Shown: one piece after another, positions 53,201 to 64,000 of the stretch
How the letters are laid out: every line of letters starts with the position of its first letter
Position numbering within the stretch: position 1 is the stretch's first letter
Origin: Hirundichthys speculiger
Lineage: Eukaryota; Chordata; Actinopteri; Beloniformes; Exocoetidae
Reading direction: 5' to 3'
NCBI GenBank assembly: GCA_018398805.1
Contig: JAGFBZ010002400.1
Location: forward strand, 107,696-171,695
Length of the DNA: 64,000 nucleotides
The notes under the pieces: generated by a model
What the model was told of the DNA's origin: nothing
Seen by the model: the letters and a program-made list of their open reading frames with translations, nothing else
Databases searched by the model: none
Position numbers and translations under genes: made by a program

Positions 53201-56200
53201 GAACTTTATCATTCAATAATCCTTTGACCTGTTCACTTTAATCCATAACTGTTGTATAAACATTATTTTGTAAGTCTCAATTTGCTGTATTTTAAATTTC
53301 TTTTATATAACCCTCATCTAGGCTTTCCCGTGTGTCTCCACCACTTCCTGTCTTTGCACAGTATCTGTAGCTCGTATGATGTCACTTCTCAAAGGAGCCT
53401 AACCAAAGACTCTTTAACTTCATCCGCCTGTGTTCTGTTATCCAGCTATCTACCTGCCGTCACCCATCCAAAACCAGAAAAACTGAAAACTTAGTTATTC
53501 AAAACAAACATCACAAAATACAAAAACACTGACAGCATGAGGTTAACTTCTCCCAGCTGATTACTCGTGTTTAAGACAACTGAAAAGTCATTAGACTGCT
53601 TTAATAATATCCGTATTTTTTTGAGAAGCTTTATCTCAGATAACATTTGCTGATTTTATTGTCCCTCTGTGAAAATAAATGGAACATTTTTGAGCGTTTA
53701 ATCAAAGCAGCTTTGGTGAACTGAAGTTCATTCATGTTTTAGAGTGAATAAAAACACTGCTATAAAATCAGGTCTGAAAGTGTGTCACCAACTGTGTTTT
53801 TATCCGTTGTTCCCCTCCCACACCAGATCTGAATCACATGTAGCTGGTGATCTGTTTCCTTTGTGTGTTTTCCCTTTTATGCTATTCTGATGGTCGTTGT
53901 AAAATAGTGCCCTGCGTCTTTGGGCCTCTGCTGGTTAACGTCACCAAGCCTAATGTTGAGAGGAAGTTAGTGGGACAATTCAGGCCGTAGACTGAATTTT
54001 AAGTTTGATATCGTGATAAACTGCGATAGGCAGGAACCTGGACTGACTTATGTCATTGTTCGTGTAAGAAAAACATATAAATCTCAGTTCAGTGACATAA
54101 ACATAAAGAACCAACCTCTTCCTGCACATGTCCAGCAGAAAAACATTGAGGCCTGTTTCCTTCTCCTGCATCAGTTTTAAGATGCTTTGCACACATAAAC
54201 AGTTGGCTGACCGGTACGGGTTTGGGGCATCGACCGGCACCATGAAACTATTTCCATAGTTTTCGTATCCGTGCCCGGCGTAGTACAGCAGACCTACAGA
54301 GGGATTTGTTTTTTTCAGTCAGATAATCAACATACAGAACGTCTCATTCAGGTCACATCAAGAGGTAATTACTTAAGCTACTTTTACTTTAACCAGATGT
54401 TTGCTGGGATTACATTTAACAGTTTTTTTTCTTTTTAATCTCAAATTGATTAACTTTCATTAAAGAGTTTGTGTCAGTGGAAGTGACTGGAAGTGTGCTG
54501 GTTAAAATCCATCCTGAAAGTATCCAGCGGCATCCAAACGTACCGTAGACTCCCTTGTGAAGCAGCAACAGGAACTCATCAACAGCATTTCTCATTTCTG
54601 ATTCTGTGAGGTCCAGCAGAGAAACCACTTTGAAGTTCAGCTGCCGCAGGAGGTTGGTGAGGTCGTACACGTCCACCATGGGGGCTTTGAGCTGCGGGTG
54701 GTTCTGGTACGACAGATTGCCAATCAGCAGGGCCACTTTGTCAGTTGCTGGGTTTGAACATTGGGAGACGGCCGGTACGACAGTTATTATGATTGCACTG
54801 TGAACTTGCTGAATAATAAAAGCAAATCACCACGGATGTTTTGACATTTTCCTTACCATCTTAAAAATGTTTTTTAGTCTTCTAATATTGTTTTGCATGA
54901 AGTGAGATGAGTAAAGGAAAAAAAATTACATGGTGTGAAACACTTTTTTTTAAAAAGTCCCAGGATATGACAATACATTTTTTGACTTAACTAAAGTCTT
55001 GACATTTTGCTCAACTAAAGTGTCTTTGCTGAAGCTTTTGAAAGCATCAGTTCAACTCTATGAGCTTCACACAGACACACACACAAAAACAAGAACAAAC
55101 ACAAAATCCTGGTTTGCTCTGTTGGTCGGCTACAATGACCTGATACAAACTAAAAAAAATGTATCTCATGAAAGTTGTTGTTTTCTGGTTCTTTTTTTTT
55201 TTTTTTTTTTTTTACATAATTGGGAATGAAGACACTTGAATGGCTTTGAATGATCACCACTGAGGAAAAGGTAAGTACATAACTGGCATAAAAAGAGATT
55301 ATCATCCCCTTATCATCTCTAACTTCTTGTGGTTTCCTTGCAGAGATTCCACCAGTCTCTGACATCAGCTTGCTGAAATTTGTGACCACTCTTCTGAGCA
55401 AAATTACTTTTACATTTGATGGGCTTCTTCCATCTCGCTTTCATGGTCCTTTGTTTCCTCATAAGACCCCCTCCTTTGTTTGTTTTTGTGCACAGGCTGA
55501 TTATGTTGCTAAAAGATTTAACTTCAACTACAGCAGTAGAAAAACATGTCTACGAGCAGGCGGGTGTCTTACAATTATTTTTTGAAATAGCCAGATCGCA
55601 GGTAACTCGTTTTCATCAAAAGATGCCCATAAAAGCGTGTAAAAAGCACAGTTTCTAGATGTTACTAGATGATTACTGTATGTTTCCAAATGAAGTTACA
55701 TGTTACAGGAAGTGTAACATGTACATGCACATGTTACATGTACATATACATGTTACATGTACATGTTACATGTAACATGTAACAGGAAGTGTAACATGTA
55801 CATGCACATGTTACATGTACATATACATGTTACATGTATATGTATATGTACATGTTACATGTTACATGTAACATGTTACAGGAAGAAAGTGTCCTAAATT
55901 TCCACACACAACATTTGTGATCGAGGGACCCTAAACTGAAGTAGAGGTGACATCAAACACAATCACAAAGAAAGGAAGGCAGGAAGGAAGTTGATCATAC
56001 ACTGATGAGCACCAAACCCACTGACATTTTGAGGTATCTGATGTCACTCGATACACGAGCTATCAGTGAGACTCACTGTTTCCTTTATCGTTTGATACTG
56101 ACTTTTTTCTTTTTTGGCCATTGCCGATGTTTGCATTATGCTTCGGAGAGATATGATGAATCCCTGCGTGGGTTCTGATACGCACCAGTTTCACAATATT

Positions 56201-59200
56201 TCTGGCGTAAATACAGAGTTGAAGTGGTGAAGACCCGAAGAGATCAGCGTCAGCCATAACAGTCACCGACACAAGTGTAAAGAAGTGCTTTGTAGACACT
56301 TACCATAAAGTTGTTCAGGAATGCCATTTAGCAGAAAGTCGCAGGAACCTGAAATAACAGCGTCAAAGTGAACACACAGCAACAACAGTGAAAATGTAAT
56401 GATTGACTCTGTAATGATCCAGGCGAGCTTGTTCTTACCTCCTCCGATGGCGTAAATGTCATCTAGGAATTACAGAAACAAATATATTACCATTACATAT
56501 GCAAATTATTTTCAAACACAGCATCTGATTGAATAAATGTCAAAGATGAAAGAAATGATTCAAGGAAAGAAAAGATGAACTCTATAAGACTTTCATGCAA
56601 CTGAGTCAACTAAACATGTCAAAGATAAAGTTAGTATTCATGTTTTGCTGATTTCCTTTGCGTCCCATGAAAAGATCAAACTCAACAATATAATAATAAT
56701 AATAATCTTCATCACTGATTTTTAACTCTATAAATAGGCTGGGAAACTTCCTGCAGGCATACGTGTATGTGCGTACTGAATACACTGTCACAAAAAGATG
56801 TTACAGAGCAACAACAGTGGAGCTCGGTAACATGCACAGATGATTGTCCTGGTTTAGCCTCCAGGGTCAGTTTGGTGTTGGCTTCAGTCTTTTCATGGGA
56901 TTTGTTGATGATTACACAGACACCATCATCGTGTGTTGATTGGAACACGTGAGATTAGTTTAACTAAACTGTATGAATCATAAATCTGAAGATAAATCCC
57001 CATCTGATTTCCAGGTAATGATAATTTGACTTATCACCCACATGCTGTTACAGTAACACATCAGAGCTTTAAGCCAAGTGATAATTAATGCTCGCATGCA
57101 GCCGACAGTTTCCCTGTGGTTTCAACTCTACCTTCAGAGCACTCCACTGCCCCTGAAATCTGGACAGATATCCTTGGTGCTTTCAGTTAGGAACAGAAGC
57201 AAATCATTGCTGAGACATACTGAGGAACAAATGTTGCTTCTTAAGTATCAAAACTGCCTCCAAGTGTAACATACCGATCACAACATCAGCTTCATTGGTC
57301 CACATTCTATCCGTGCTGCTGCCGATCTCGCAGCGATACCTGCCATGGTGATCCTGCATCACATGAGGAATCTGAAACCCACAAACCATTTATTTGGCCT
57401 CTTCAGCTTAGCGACGACACCGTAACGTCTCACAGCCAATGAGCGTTCAGATCCTGCTTTGTTGAATGTATGAAAAAATAGCTCTGAGAAAAAAATTGAA
57501 AATGTCACCGTGAGTTTTTCTCTGTGTGGCGTTTGGGACAGGGACTCCATTTCTGTGCCACTGATATCGAGGGATTGGCCGTCCCACGGCTCCACACTCC
57601 AGCCTCAGGGTTTCCCCCCCCCAACCTGTAGCCGCTGGGACTGAGGCTGCATCACCACCTTCAGCCGACCGTCTATGGAGTGATAACTCTGGCCTGGGAG
57701 CAATGGAACAGAAGACATCACTAGTTGTGTCTAATATCAACTAACATCCACATTAAAAAAAAAATTTAAAAAAATAAAAAATTCTGTCACTTCTAAGGTT
57801 TTATGTGTCAAGACATGATGAAAAAGATCAAGACATATTAAACTGTCTCATTATTAGTTTAACAAAAACTAAGGCAAAATGCAGAAGAATTATGTAACGT
57901 CCCAACAAGGTCATGCGATGGGCAAACTATGCAGCGTTCAGAGAAAAGGCAAAAAAAGAAAAAATAAAAGACATTACAGACACTACAGACCACAATTAGC
58001 ACGTTAAAGTTCAAAACAGCAGAATAACAAAAATGACTGAACCATGGCTTTGGAGAGATTACTATAACAGCACCTCTTATGATTAAACACACACAGCAGC
58101 GTGGCTTAAGTTTGCAAAATTACTTAAGTAAGCCACAAGACATTTAGAACAATCGTTTTTTGGCAATGCCATATGAGCACAAACATCTCATACCTACTGT
58201 CAAGCACAGGGGAGGAAAAGTGACAATTTTGGCTTGTTTTGCAGACACAGGATCTGAGCACCTTAGAACCAATGAGTCAACCATGAATCTGTCTGCATGC
58301 CAAAATATTATAGAGAATCTGGTGGGAGTTCATCCGTCCAACAGCTAGAGCTAAACTGAGTCATGCAACAGGCCAAGTTGTGAGTCTAGACCAAAACCTG
58401 ACTGAAATGCTCTGGTGGGACCTTAAGAGAGTTGTGCATTAAAAACATGCCAACAAATCCCAGAGAACTGAAGAAATGCTGTGAAGAAGAGAGGCTGAAC
58501 TCCACACAGAAAACAAATGCTTCAAGTCATTGCTACTCAAGGTTGATCTACAGTCATTTAAATCATGGGGTGTACTTTGTTTTCAACATACCTCTTCTGC
58601 ATTTTAGCTTAGCATCTGTTGCATTGTGTAATGTGTCATCTGATGCTGTACCTGTGTAATTTTAAGAACTAATAAGGACCAGGTCATTTTTTTTTGTGTC
58701 CTGATATGTACAACCTTAGAAATGAACGGTACACGAGTTAAAAGCCGCTCCCTATTTCAGCTGGGAGTCTTGAGGAAAACTAGTGGAGAAATATGCCCAC
58801 AGAGTTAACCTGAAGCTCCCGCCAACAAGTGATGCGTGGTATTGTTCAGCACAGTATCTACCGTAAGACATGCCAACATTCAGGACGTCCACCTGAGCCC
58901 ACTGGCTGAATTCACAAGTATCTCCACTGTTGACCCTGCAAATGTAAAAGCCAGCATCCTTCAGGCTGACGGGGCTTATCACCAGGTCCGGCAAGGCACA
59001 GTTCGGCACCTGAGAGGATGGAAATGTCCCGTTAGGTTCACCAGTCAGCATGGTATCACACTGTTGCTATAGCTAGTGACACGGCATCTACAGTAGCTTT
59101 TGAACCCATCATAACTTGAAATGAACATGTGTGCTTTAATTTTTTTTTTCCCCAGTAACACAGACTCAGAAAACATTATAAAGTATCAAAGATGCAACAA

Positions 59201-62200
59201 TGAAATAAACGTGCATCTTTTTGTGCTTGGGGGAAGTGGCTACTGATGAGGCAGATTTCAAGCTAAACCACAAAAGTCAAAATTTAACTTCATAGCTGTG
59301 ACTCATGTTGAGCTTTCTTCAGGTTACGCAACTCTACTTTTATGAATATATCCCAGACATATGAACAGCGATAGATGTAAGTAAAACACTTTGTCAAGAA
59401 GAATGAAGGATAAATAATAGGGATGCACCGAAATGAAAATTCTTGGCCGAAACCGAAAACCGAAAATGAAGAAACCAAGGCCGAAAACCGAAACACCGAA
59501 ATAAATTATTATGCCAATTATTAGTACCATTGCATTCATGGCTATGACTGTGTACTAACCTCACTTAAATCAAGGCATTACCATTGCATAAATTAATATT
59601 AATGCTACAAAGAATAAATTAATTGCAAAATTATGAAAATATTTATTAGCACTGACATTACAACAATGCACAATATAAAACAAAATTCAAAATAAAATGT
59701 TTAACTTGACCCCACTCAGGTGTACATTAAATAATAATACAGGCCTATCACTGACTGGCCTGCTGAAAGATTGTAAAAATGTTCTCTCATAAAAACACAG
59801 TGCATTTAAGTCAAGTGCATTTAAAAAAAATTCTCTGTAGGACTACAACAAAAATATCTGCAGCTATAAGCTTATGGACGTGAGCTGCAACAACATTAAA
59901 CAGCTCAGGTAAACCCACGTCTGAGAAATGTCGTCTGCTCGGCATGGAATAACGGGCTCAATCATGGGCGGAGTTTGCGGGGGGGGGGGGGGGGGGGGGG
60001 CAGGGGGAGCAATGCTCCCCCTGGTGGCTGAAATATGTAATTGCATTGTCAACGAACTGGCAAAAATAAATAAATGTTTTTGACCGTAATGTTTTTTTTA
60101 AGTCCAAAATAAACTGCAGTATATTGTGACAGTTAAATGAATCATGTTATATATTGTTTCTTAATACATTTAACATCATTAACATTAACATTTATAACAT
60201 CTACTGTGTACTGTATCCTGTTGCAACTACTGGTTTTGAACATCATCTAATCTTGGACTTCATGGTTTCGTGGTGAGTGTATCTTGTGTGCCATCATGTG
60301 CGCGCGAGTTTGCACATATGTGTGCATGCGCGCCGATTCGCGTGCATGCGCGCCGGTTCGGGTGAGAGTGCGGCCGTTTGTTGAAAGTGCTTAACAATTT
60401 TTGCCCCCCCTGACGCAAAAGTCAAACTACGCCTATGGGCTCAATGTGCTCGATCAGCCTACGAAATCCCACATCCTCTACAACAGAGAACGGCTGATCA
60501 TCTAAGGCAATGAATTCCATTATTTTTTGTGTAATGCCCTTTGCCTTGGCACCATCACTGGAAAACTTTCTTGCCTTTTCAAATACGTCCGCCACAGACG
60601 GAGTGGGTGCGCTCGGAGGGATTTTCCTTTTCTGTGCCGCCGCCTTCTCATATTCAGAATGGCGATGGAGATGTTTGGATTTCAGGTGATAAATCAAACC
60701 CGACGTGGAGAAAGTCTTTGCAGATTCACCCCCTCTTGAAATTTCAGCGTTACATGTTTTACAAATCGCTATCCGTGGGTCTTTCTCAGATATATTGAAA
60801 TACGTCCACACCACAGACATGTTGGCCCCAGACAAGCGCGTGCTGGCCGCGGTTTTTGTTCGTCATCACAACATCCTGTTTCGGCCGTGTTGTTTCGGTG
60901 ATAAAAGTCTTTCGGCTGAAAACCGAAAATGCATTTTTGGGCCATTTTCGGCCGAAAATTTTCGGTGACCGAATTTTCGGTGCATCCCTAATAAATAATC
61001 CAAAGTTATGAGCACAGACATGAAAACACATGAAAACTTTGGAACTTCTCAACTTAGAGCATTTTCTCTCTTGAATATGGACGTAAACTGTTGATAGCTG
61101 CAAAAATGTCTGGCTCCCTACGGAGGAGGAATATCGAAATATATTGTACAAGAAATATCTTCTTGTACCAGCTGAAACTTGGTTTTCAGTGACTGTGTTA
61201 TTTGCACAGCAGAGCATTTGACTCTCTGTTGTATTTACTAAAGTATTATGGAGATCGCATCCATAATAACCAGATCTGACCATTTAAAACATGGAAGGAA
61301 CTAGTATTCATTCATTTCACGTGGCAATACAATATAGCCTGAAGATGATAATAATGTTCCATAGAGAAAGTGATTTTGGAAAGCGTGAACTAAAAACCAT
61401 TTGTTATTTATTTTAAGAAACTACATTTTATCCACTGTCATGTTCAGTCACTGCGAGGCAGACCTCTCATCTAGTTATAACGTGTAGGCTGCTGTCTGGC
61501 TCCAACTGCATAAACAAAATGTATAAAACTACTTACAGAGATAATTTCCTAACTGTTGTAAGACACAAATAATTATAAATTGACAATGTGCCATCTGCTG
61601 TAATGAGAAGTTATACAGGGTGACCCCATTATCATAATGGCTCCTAATTAAAAACGGTCTGCTTCTCACAGCAGCTCTGGTCAAGATGACAAAGATTTTT
61701 GTGCCTATGAGTATTTCATACCCAGATACAACAGAGAATAGGCCATAGATGAATATGGTGTAATATTTGTGTCTAAATCCGAAGCAAGCACATTAATTCT
61801 TTTCTTGAAAAATATATTTTCAGAATTTAATGGACAAGATCCATTATTCTCTTCTTAGAAAGTTCCAGTACTTACTCAGGATTTATTCACAGTTATTACG
61901 CCACAGATGAAAATCATTTTCGTTCGACATTTACATCTCATTTTAGGAGGGAGTAATGGCAGTTTGCGTGCATGTATGCGAGTCTGCACGCATGTGTTGT
62001 GGCGCACCTCTTCCCTGGACTTGAACCACTGGTACTGCACTGGAGATTTACCCACAGCATGGCAGCTGAGACGCAGATTGTGGCCACTTGTTAGAGACAC
62101 GGACTGGGGCTGAATGAGGATCTGCAGGACTGTGAATTTGCACAGAAAAAGTTGTGAACGGCCACCCTCTCCGACATGAATTATACACAGATCAGCCATG

Positions 62201-63663
62201 ACATTATCACCACCCCCCCCAATCTTGAGAAGGCCCTCCCCGTGCTCCCAAAAAGACTTCTGACCAGTCAGGGTCCGGACAAAGAACATCTGGGGGTGTC
62301 CTGAAGTGTCTGATACTTAAATATTAGTGACAGACCCTTAAGGCCCAGTGCATTATGGGGTGGGGTCTCTGTCATCCGGGACTGGTGACCACAGACACAA
62401 CCAAATGATCAACTCACACTCTTTGTTGTATTCTTTGAGCACTTCCTAAAAGCCTTTGTAGAGGGCCTCCACTGCTGATGTGCTGGGGAGTCCACTAATG
62501 TAGGGGGATGATGTTGCCATGTCGGGGGTGTGACAGGTGTACTAAAAAATTCAGGGTAGGCGGCAAATTGCAAAATAACCTTCATGTGAATGGTCTCAGC
62601 AGAACATTGCATTATAACAAAATGAGCCGTGTTTTCTAGCGCCACTTGTCGGCGGTCGTAACGTTCTGGCTGACAACAACAACAACGACCAGCCTGGGTA
62701 TTTAACAACGCACGGTGACAGCAGACTGGAGGTGGTTTTACTGCACCTTGTGGTTTCAGGCACTGCAGGGCTTCTGAGTTGCCCAGAGTTTGGAGGTAGT
62801 CGGTCAGATGAGCTGTGGTGCAGCCTCGCTCTCCCATCAGCATCAGCAGCATGAGGCTGGGGCTGCCTTCCCGCTCCAGCACCCTCAGAGAGCACGTCTC
62901 CATGTCGTCAGAGCTGGAAGATGAGACGGCATATTAAAATCAAAGTAAATGAATAAATATAGTTTATTAAAAAAAGATTGAAGTAAAAGTAAAATGTAGA
63001 AAGGCCATGCATATACTAACTAGGCTAATATTAATGTGACACCTGCACGAGTACACCCAACTAAACTAAACTAAACAGGTAAAAGCAATTAAAATTCAGG
63101 ACAAGGCCTGTCGTTTCATTATCATTATTTATGATGTTATTTTGGAGGCCCACGTAGAAGGCAAACAACCCATCAGTTGACATTTTACCTCAGGACAGTG
63201 AATGTGACGTTACAGATTGAATTATGTTAAAAACGCGGTGTCAGGTGGATGACAGAAGACGTTCTCGTGTATGTTAAACGTCCATTTTCACCAGAGATGA
63301 GCTACACTTGTTACCGCCTTATATCGCCTTTAAACACTGATACCTAACTGGTACATTATCGCTTAAATGAGAGTTTTGCTGTTTGTGTGTTTTTCAATGT
63401 ATGAACTGTCTGTTACATTATAACACGAGTCTGGCTGAGCGTTTTAAAAGAATATGTTCATTTCAGTCTGTTGGCTTCAGTCGTCTACGGCGGCAGGAGC
63501 CGTTTTCAACCTACCTGACTTTAAACCGTCTGTCACTGCCGACAATCTCTCCAAGTTTTCGCCATCCTTTATTGTTTGACTTGTCCAGCACCTCACAAAG
63601 CTTCTTCAAAACCGGCTCCTTCAAAAGGTTCACCTTCGTGGACCTGTCCAAAGAGTCCGACAT
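50210..63663 (-). CDS. malt1: MALT1 paracaspase, 16 exons, compensating indels in exon 5
   Basis: Exons in transcript order: 63663-63515, 62913-62747, 62129-62008, 59009-58862, 57693-57509, 57371-57275, 56462-56439, 56348-56304, 54747-54544, 54293-54116, 53142-53071, 52983-52856, 52627-52478, 52337-52180, 52013-51888 and 50701-50210; about 814 aa (human 824). The order is a death domain (exons 1-2), two Ig domains (exons 3-6), a caspase-like domain (exons 9-13), an Ig3-like domain (exons 14-16) and a tail. The catalytic His is in YYAGHGYE (about residue 388) and Cys in LLDMCRKR (about 437). The C-terminal PIEATDD fits a TRAF6-binding PxExxD motif, as in human MALT1. The protein cleaves after Arg and scaffolds CARD-BCL10 signalling to NF-kB. 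In exon 5 a C9 run (57614-57622) and a T5 run (57515-57519) each put the reading out of frame; together they cancel. Confidence 0.95.
51170..51430 (-). repeat. LINE-tail repeat in malt1 intron 15
   Basis: In reverse orientation this is the same teleost LINE tail as 30592-30832: 'ggagccgatcctagctccc' near 51200 and 'gactgtgggaggaaactgg...gaaaacccacgcaagcac' near 51310-51358. Confidence 0.75.
55695..55885. repeat. Palindromic 'acatgtaacatgtac' minisatellite in malt1 intron 8
   Basis: Units built from TGTTACATGTACATATACATG repeat about every 77 bp, with 'aggaagtgtaacatgtacat' recurring near 55708 and 55785. Almost every part is self-complementary, so the tract could form hairpins or cruciforms. 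Confidence 0.8.
58150..58740 (+). mobile_element. Tc1-like relic in malt1 intron 4
   Basis: Transposase phrases occur in order: 'actgtcaagcacaggggagg' (58196), 'ttggcttgttttgcagacac' (58229), 'gagtcaaccatgaatctgtc' (58274), 'gaaatgctctggtgggacctt' (58402) and 'cttcaagtcattgctactca' (58521), with the tail 'aaggaccaggtcatttttttt' (58674). It is opposite in strand to malt1 and degenerate. Confidence 0.75.
59963..60436. mobile_element. MITE nested inside the hAT transposase
   Basis: The ends are CATGGGCGGAGTTTG and, in reverse complement, CATAGGCGTAGTTTG, flanked by the 9-bp duplication GGGCTCAAT (59954-59962 and 60437-60445). Near the left end is a 22-base G-run (59979-60000). Removing it brings the interrupted hAT transposase reading back together at IEP. 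The superfamily is not assigned. Confidence 0.85.
60001..60028 (-). promoter_or_regulatory. Palindromic CTCF-like motif in nested MITE
   Basis: CAGGGGGAGCA-A-TGCTCCCCCTG is a perfect inverted repeat. Read on the minus strand, GCCACCAGGGGGAGCA (60028-60013) is a strong match to the CTCF consensus. Binding is inferred from the motif only. Confidence 0.5.
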
Positions 63664-64000
63664 GATAGTCAGCAACAAAAGTTGACCATAAACGGCTTCC
63701 TACCAACCTGAGAACACTTGCAAAATACTTGAAAACAAGTACGACGCCGAAGTTAGTTTTCGATTCGTCGCTTCCGATTCTGCAGGAAGTTAAAGGGCCA
63801 TTCCGCTTTTTTAAAATAACCTTTAAGGCACCTTAATCAGATCTCCAGCTCAAACACCACAATAACTGGACTGGACTGAAACAGCGGAGCTTATAGTAAA
63901 CACAATGTGTGAATTGTGACACTTTTGTGCCTTTAGTGAGAACACAAAAAGAAAAAAGAAAAAAAAAAGATCAATCTTGTGCTTTTTCTAGTTACATTAC
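63664..64000. other. malt1 upstream region
   Basis: This is noncoding sequence with a few CpGs near 63740-63775 that may mark the malt1 promoter, then A-rich DNA with an A-run near 63950-63968. No gene is seen. Confidence 0.5.

Larger units (their letters stand above)
59418..60990 (-). mobile_element. hAT-family element with 8-bp target duplication, malt1 intron 3
   Basis: The left end is TAGGGATGCACCGAAA and the right end TTTCGGTGCATCCCTA, perfect inverted repeats flanked by the 8-bp duplication ATAAATAA (59410-59417 and 60991-60998). Inside, the minus strand carries the start of a hAT transposase at about 60822-60440. It has a BED-type zinc finger (VWTYFNIS ... ICKTCNAE ... LIYHLKSKH), then PFSVVEDVGFRRLIEHIEP. 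The frame is cut by a nested element at 59963-60436 and resumes briefly beyond it as decayed sequence. Most of the catalytic domain is absent, so it is non-autonomous. It is in the same orientation as malt1. Confidence 0.9.

Noticed and set aside
60000..60052. Pro-rich ORF segment (APPAPPPPPPPQTPP) on the minus strand
   Set aside because: It is the translation of the G22 run and flanks in the nested MITE.
60422..60835. 137-codon BED zinc-finger ORF as a host ZBED gene
   Set aside because: It lies within exact hAT inverted ends and target duplication, and is interrupted by another element.

Overview
The window looks like vertebrate, very probably teleost fish, nuclear DNA. Genes are split into many small exons with GT-AG junctions. 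Six protein-coding genes can be reconstructed exon by exon. Their introns and intergenic gaps carry typical fish repeats: Tc1/mariner relics, hAT and piggyBac-like elements, RTE-type LINE pieces, tRNA-derived SINEs, LINE tails ending in (GGAT)n, and microsatellites. There are no operons, CRISPR arrays or rRNA genes.

Layout, left to right. (1) 1286-5515 (+): a small BLVRB/NmrA-like NAD(P)H-binding oxidoreductase in 4 exons with two single-base frameshifts. (2) 11106-19863 (-): an intact bubblegum-type very-long-chain acyl-CoA synthetase (acsbg2-like), 14 coding exons, 757 aa. (3) 26296-29285 (-): intact hint2, a mitochondrial HIT-family hydrolase, 5 exons, 159 aa. (4) 31614-37409 (+): mrps30 (mL65 of the mitochondrial ribosome), 5 exons, about 432 aa, one frameshift in exon 1. 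(5) 38475-46254 (-): embigin, 9 exons, 305 aa, intact. (6) 50210-63663 (-): malt1 paracaspase, 16 exons, about 814 aa, with two mutually compensating homopolymer indels in exon 5. hint2 and mrps30 are divergent, mrps30 and emb are convergent, and emb and malt1 are in tandem.

The genes are functionally unrelated apart from the divergent pair hint2/mrps30, which both make mitochondrial proteins. The most unusual regulatory structure is a six-copy, about 38-bp tandem array just upstream of the mrps30 start codon. Each unit carries a near-consensus CTCF core in the same orientation. Other points of interest: a 433-bp element with a 23-bp target duplication whose empty site survives 5 kb away in the same window; a hAT element in malt1 intron 3 that was itself hit by a MITE carrying a palindromic CTCF-like motif; a piggyBac-like element filling the hint2-mrps30 intergenic region; and a pattern of five coding frameshifts, all at homopolymers, which most likely reflects assembly error rather than gene death.

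All exon coordinates were derived by hand from splice consensus, reading phase and remembered human family sequences. No alignment or database search was run.
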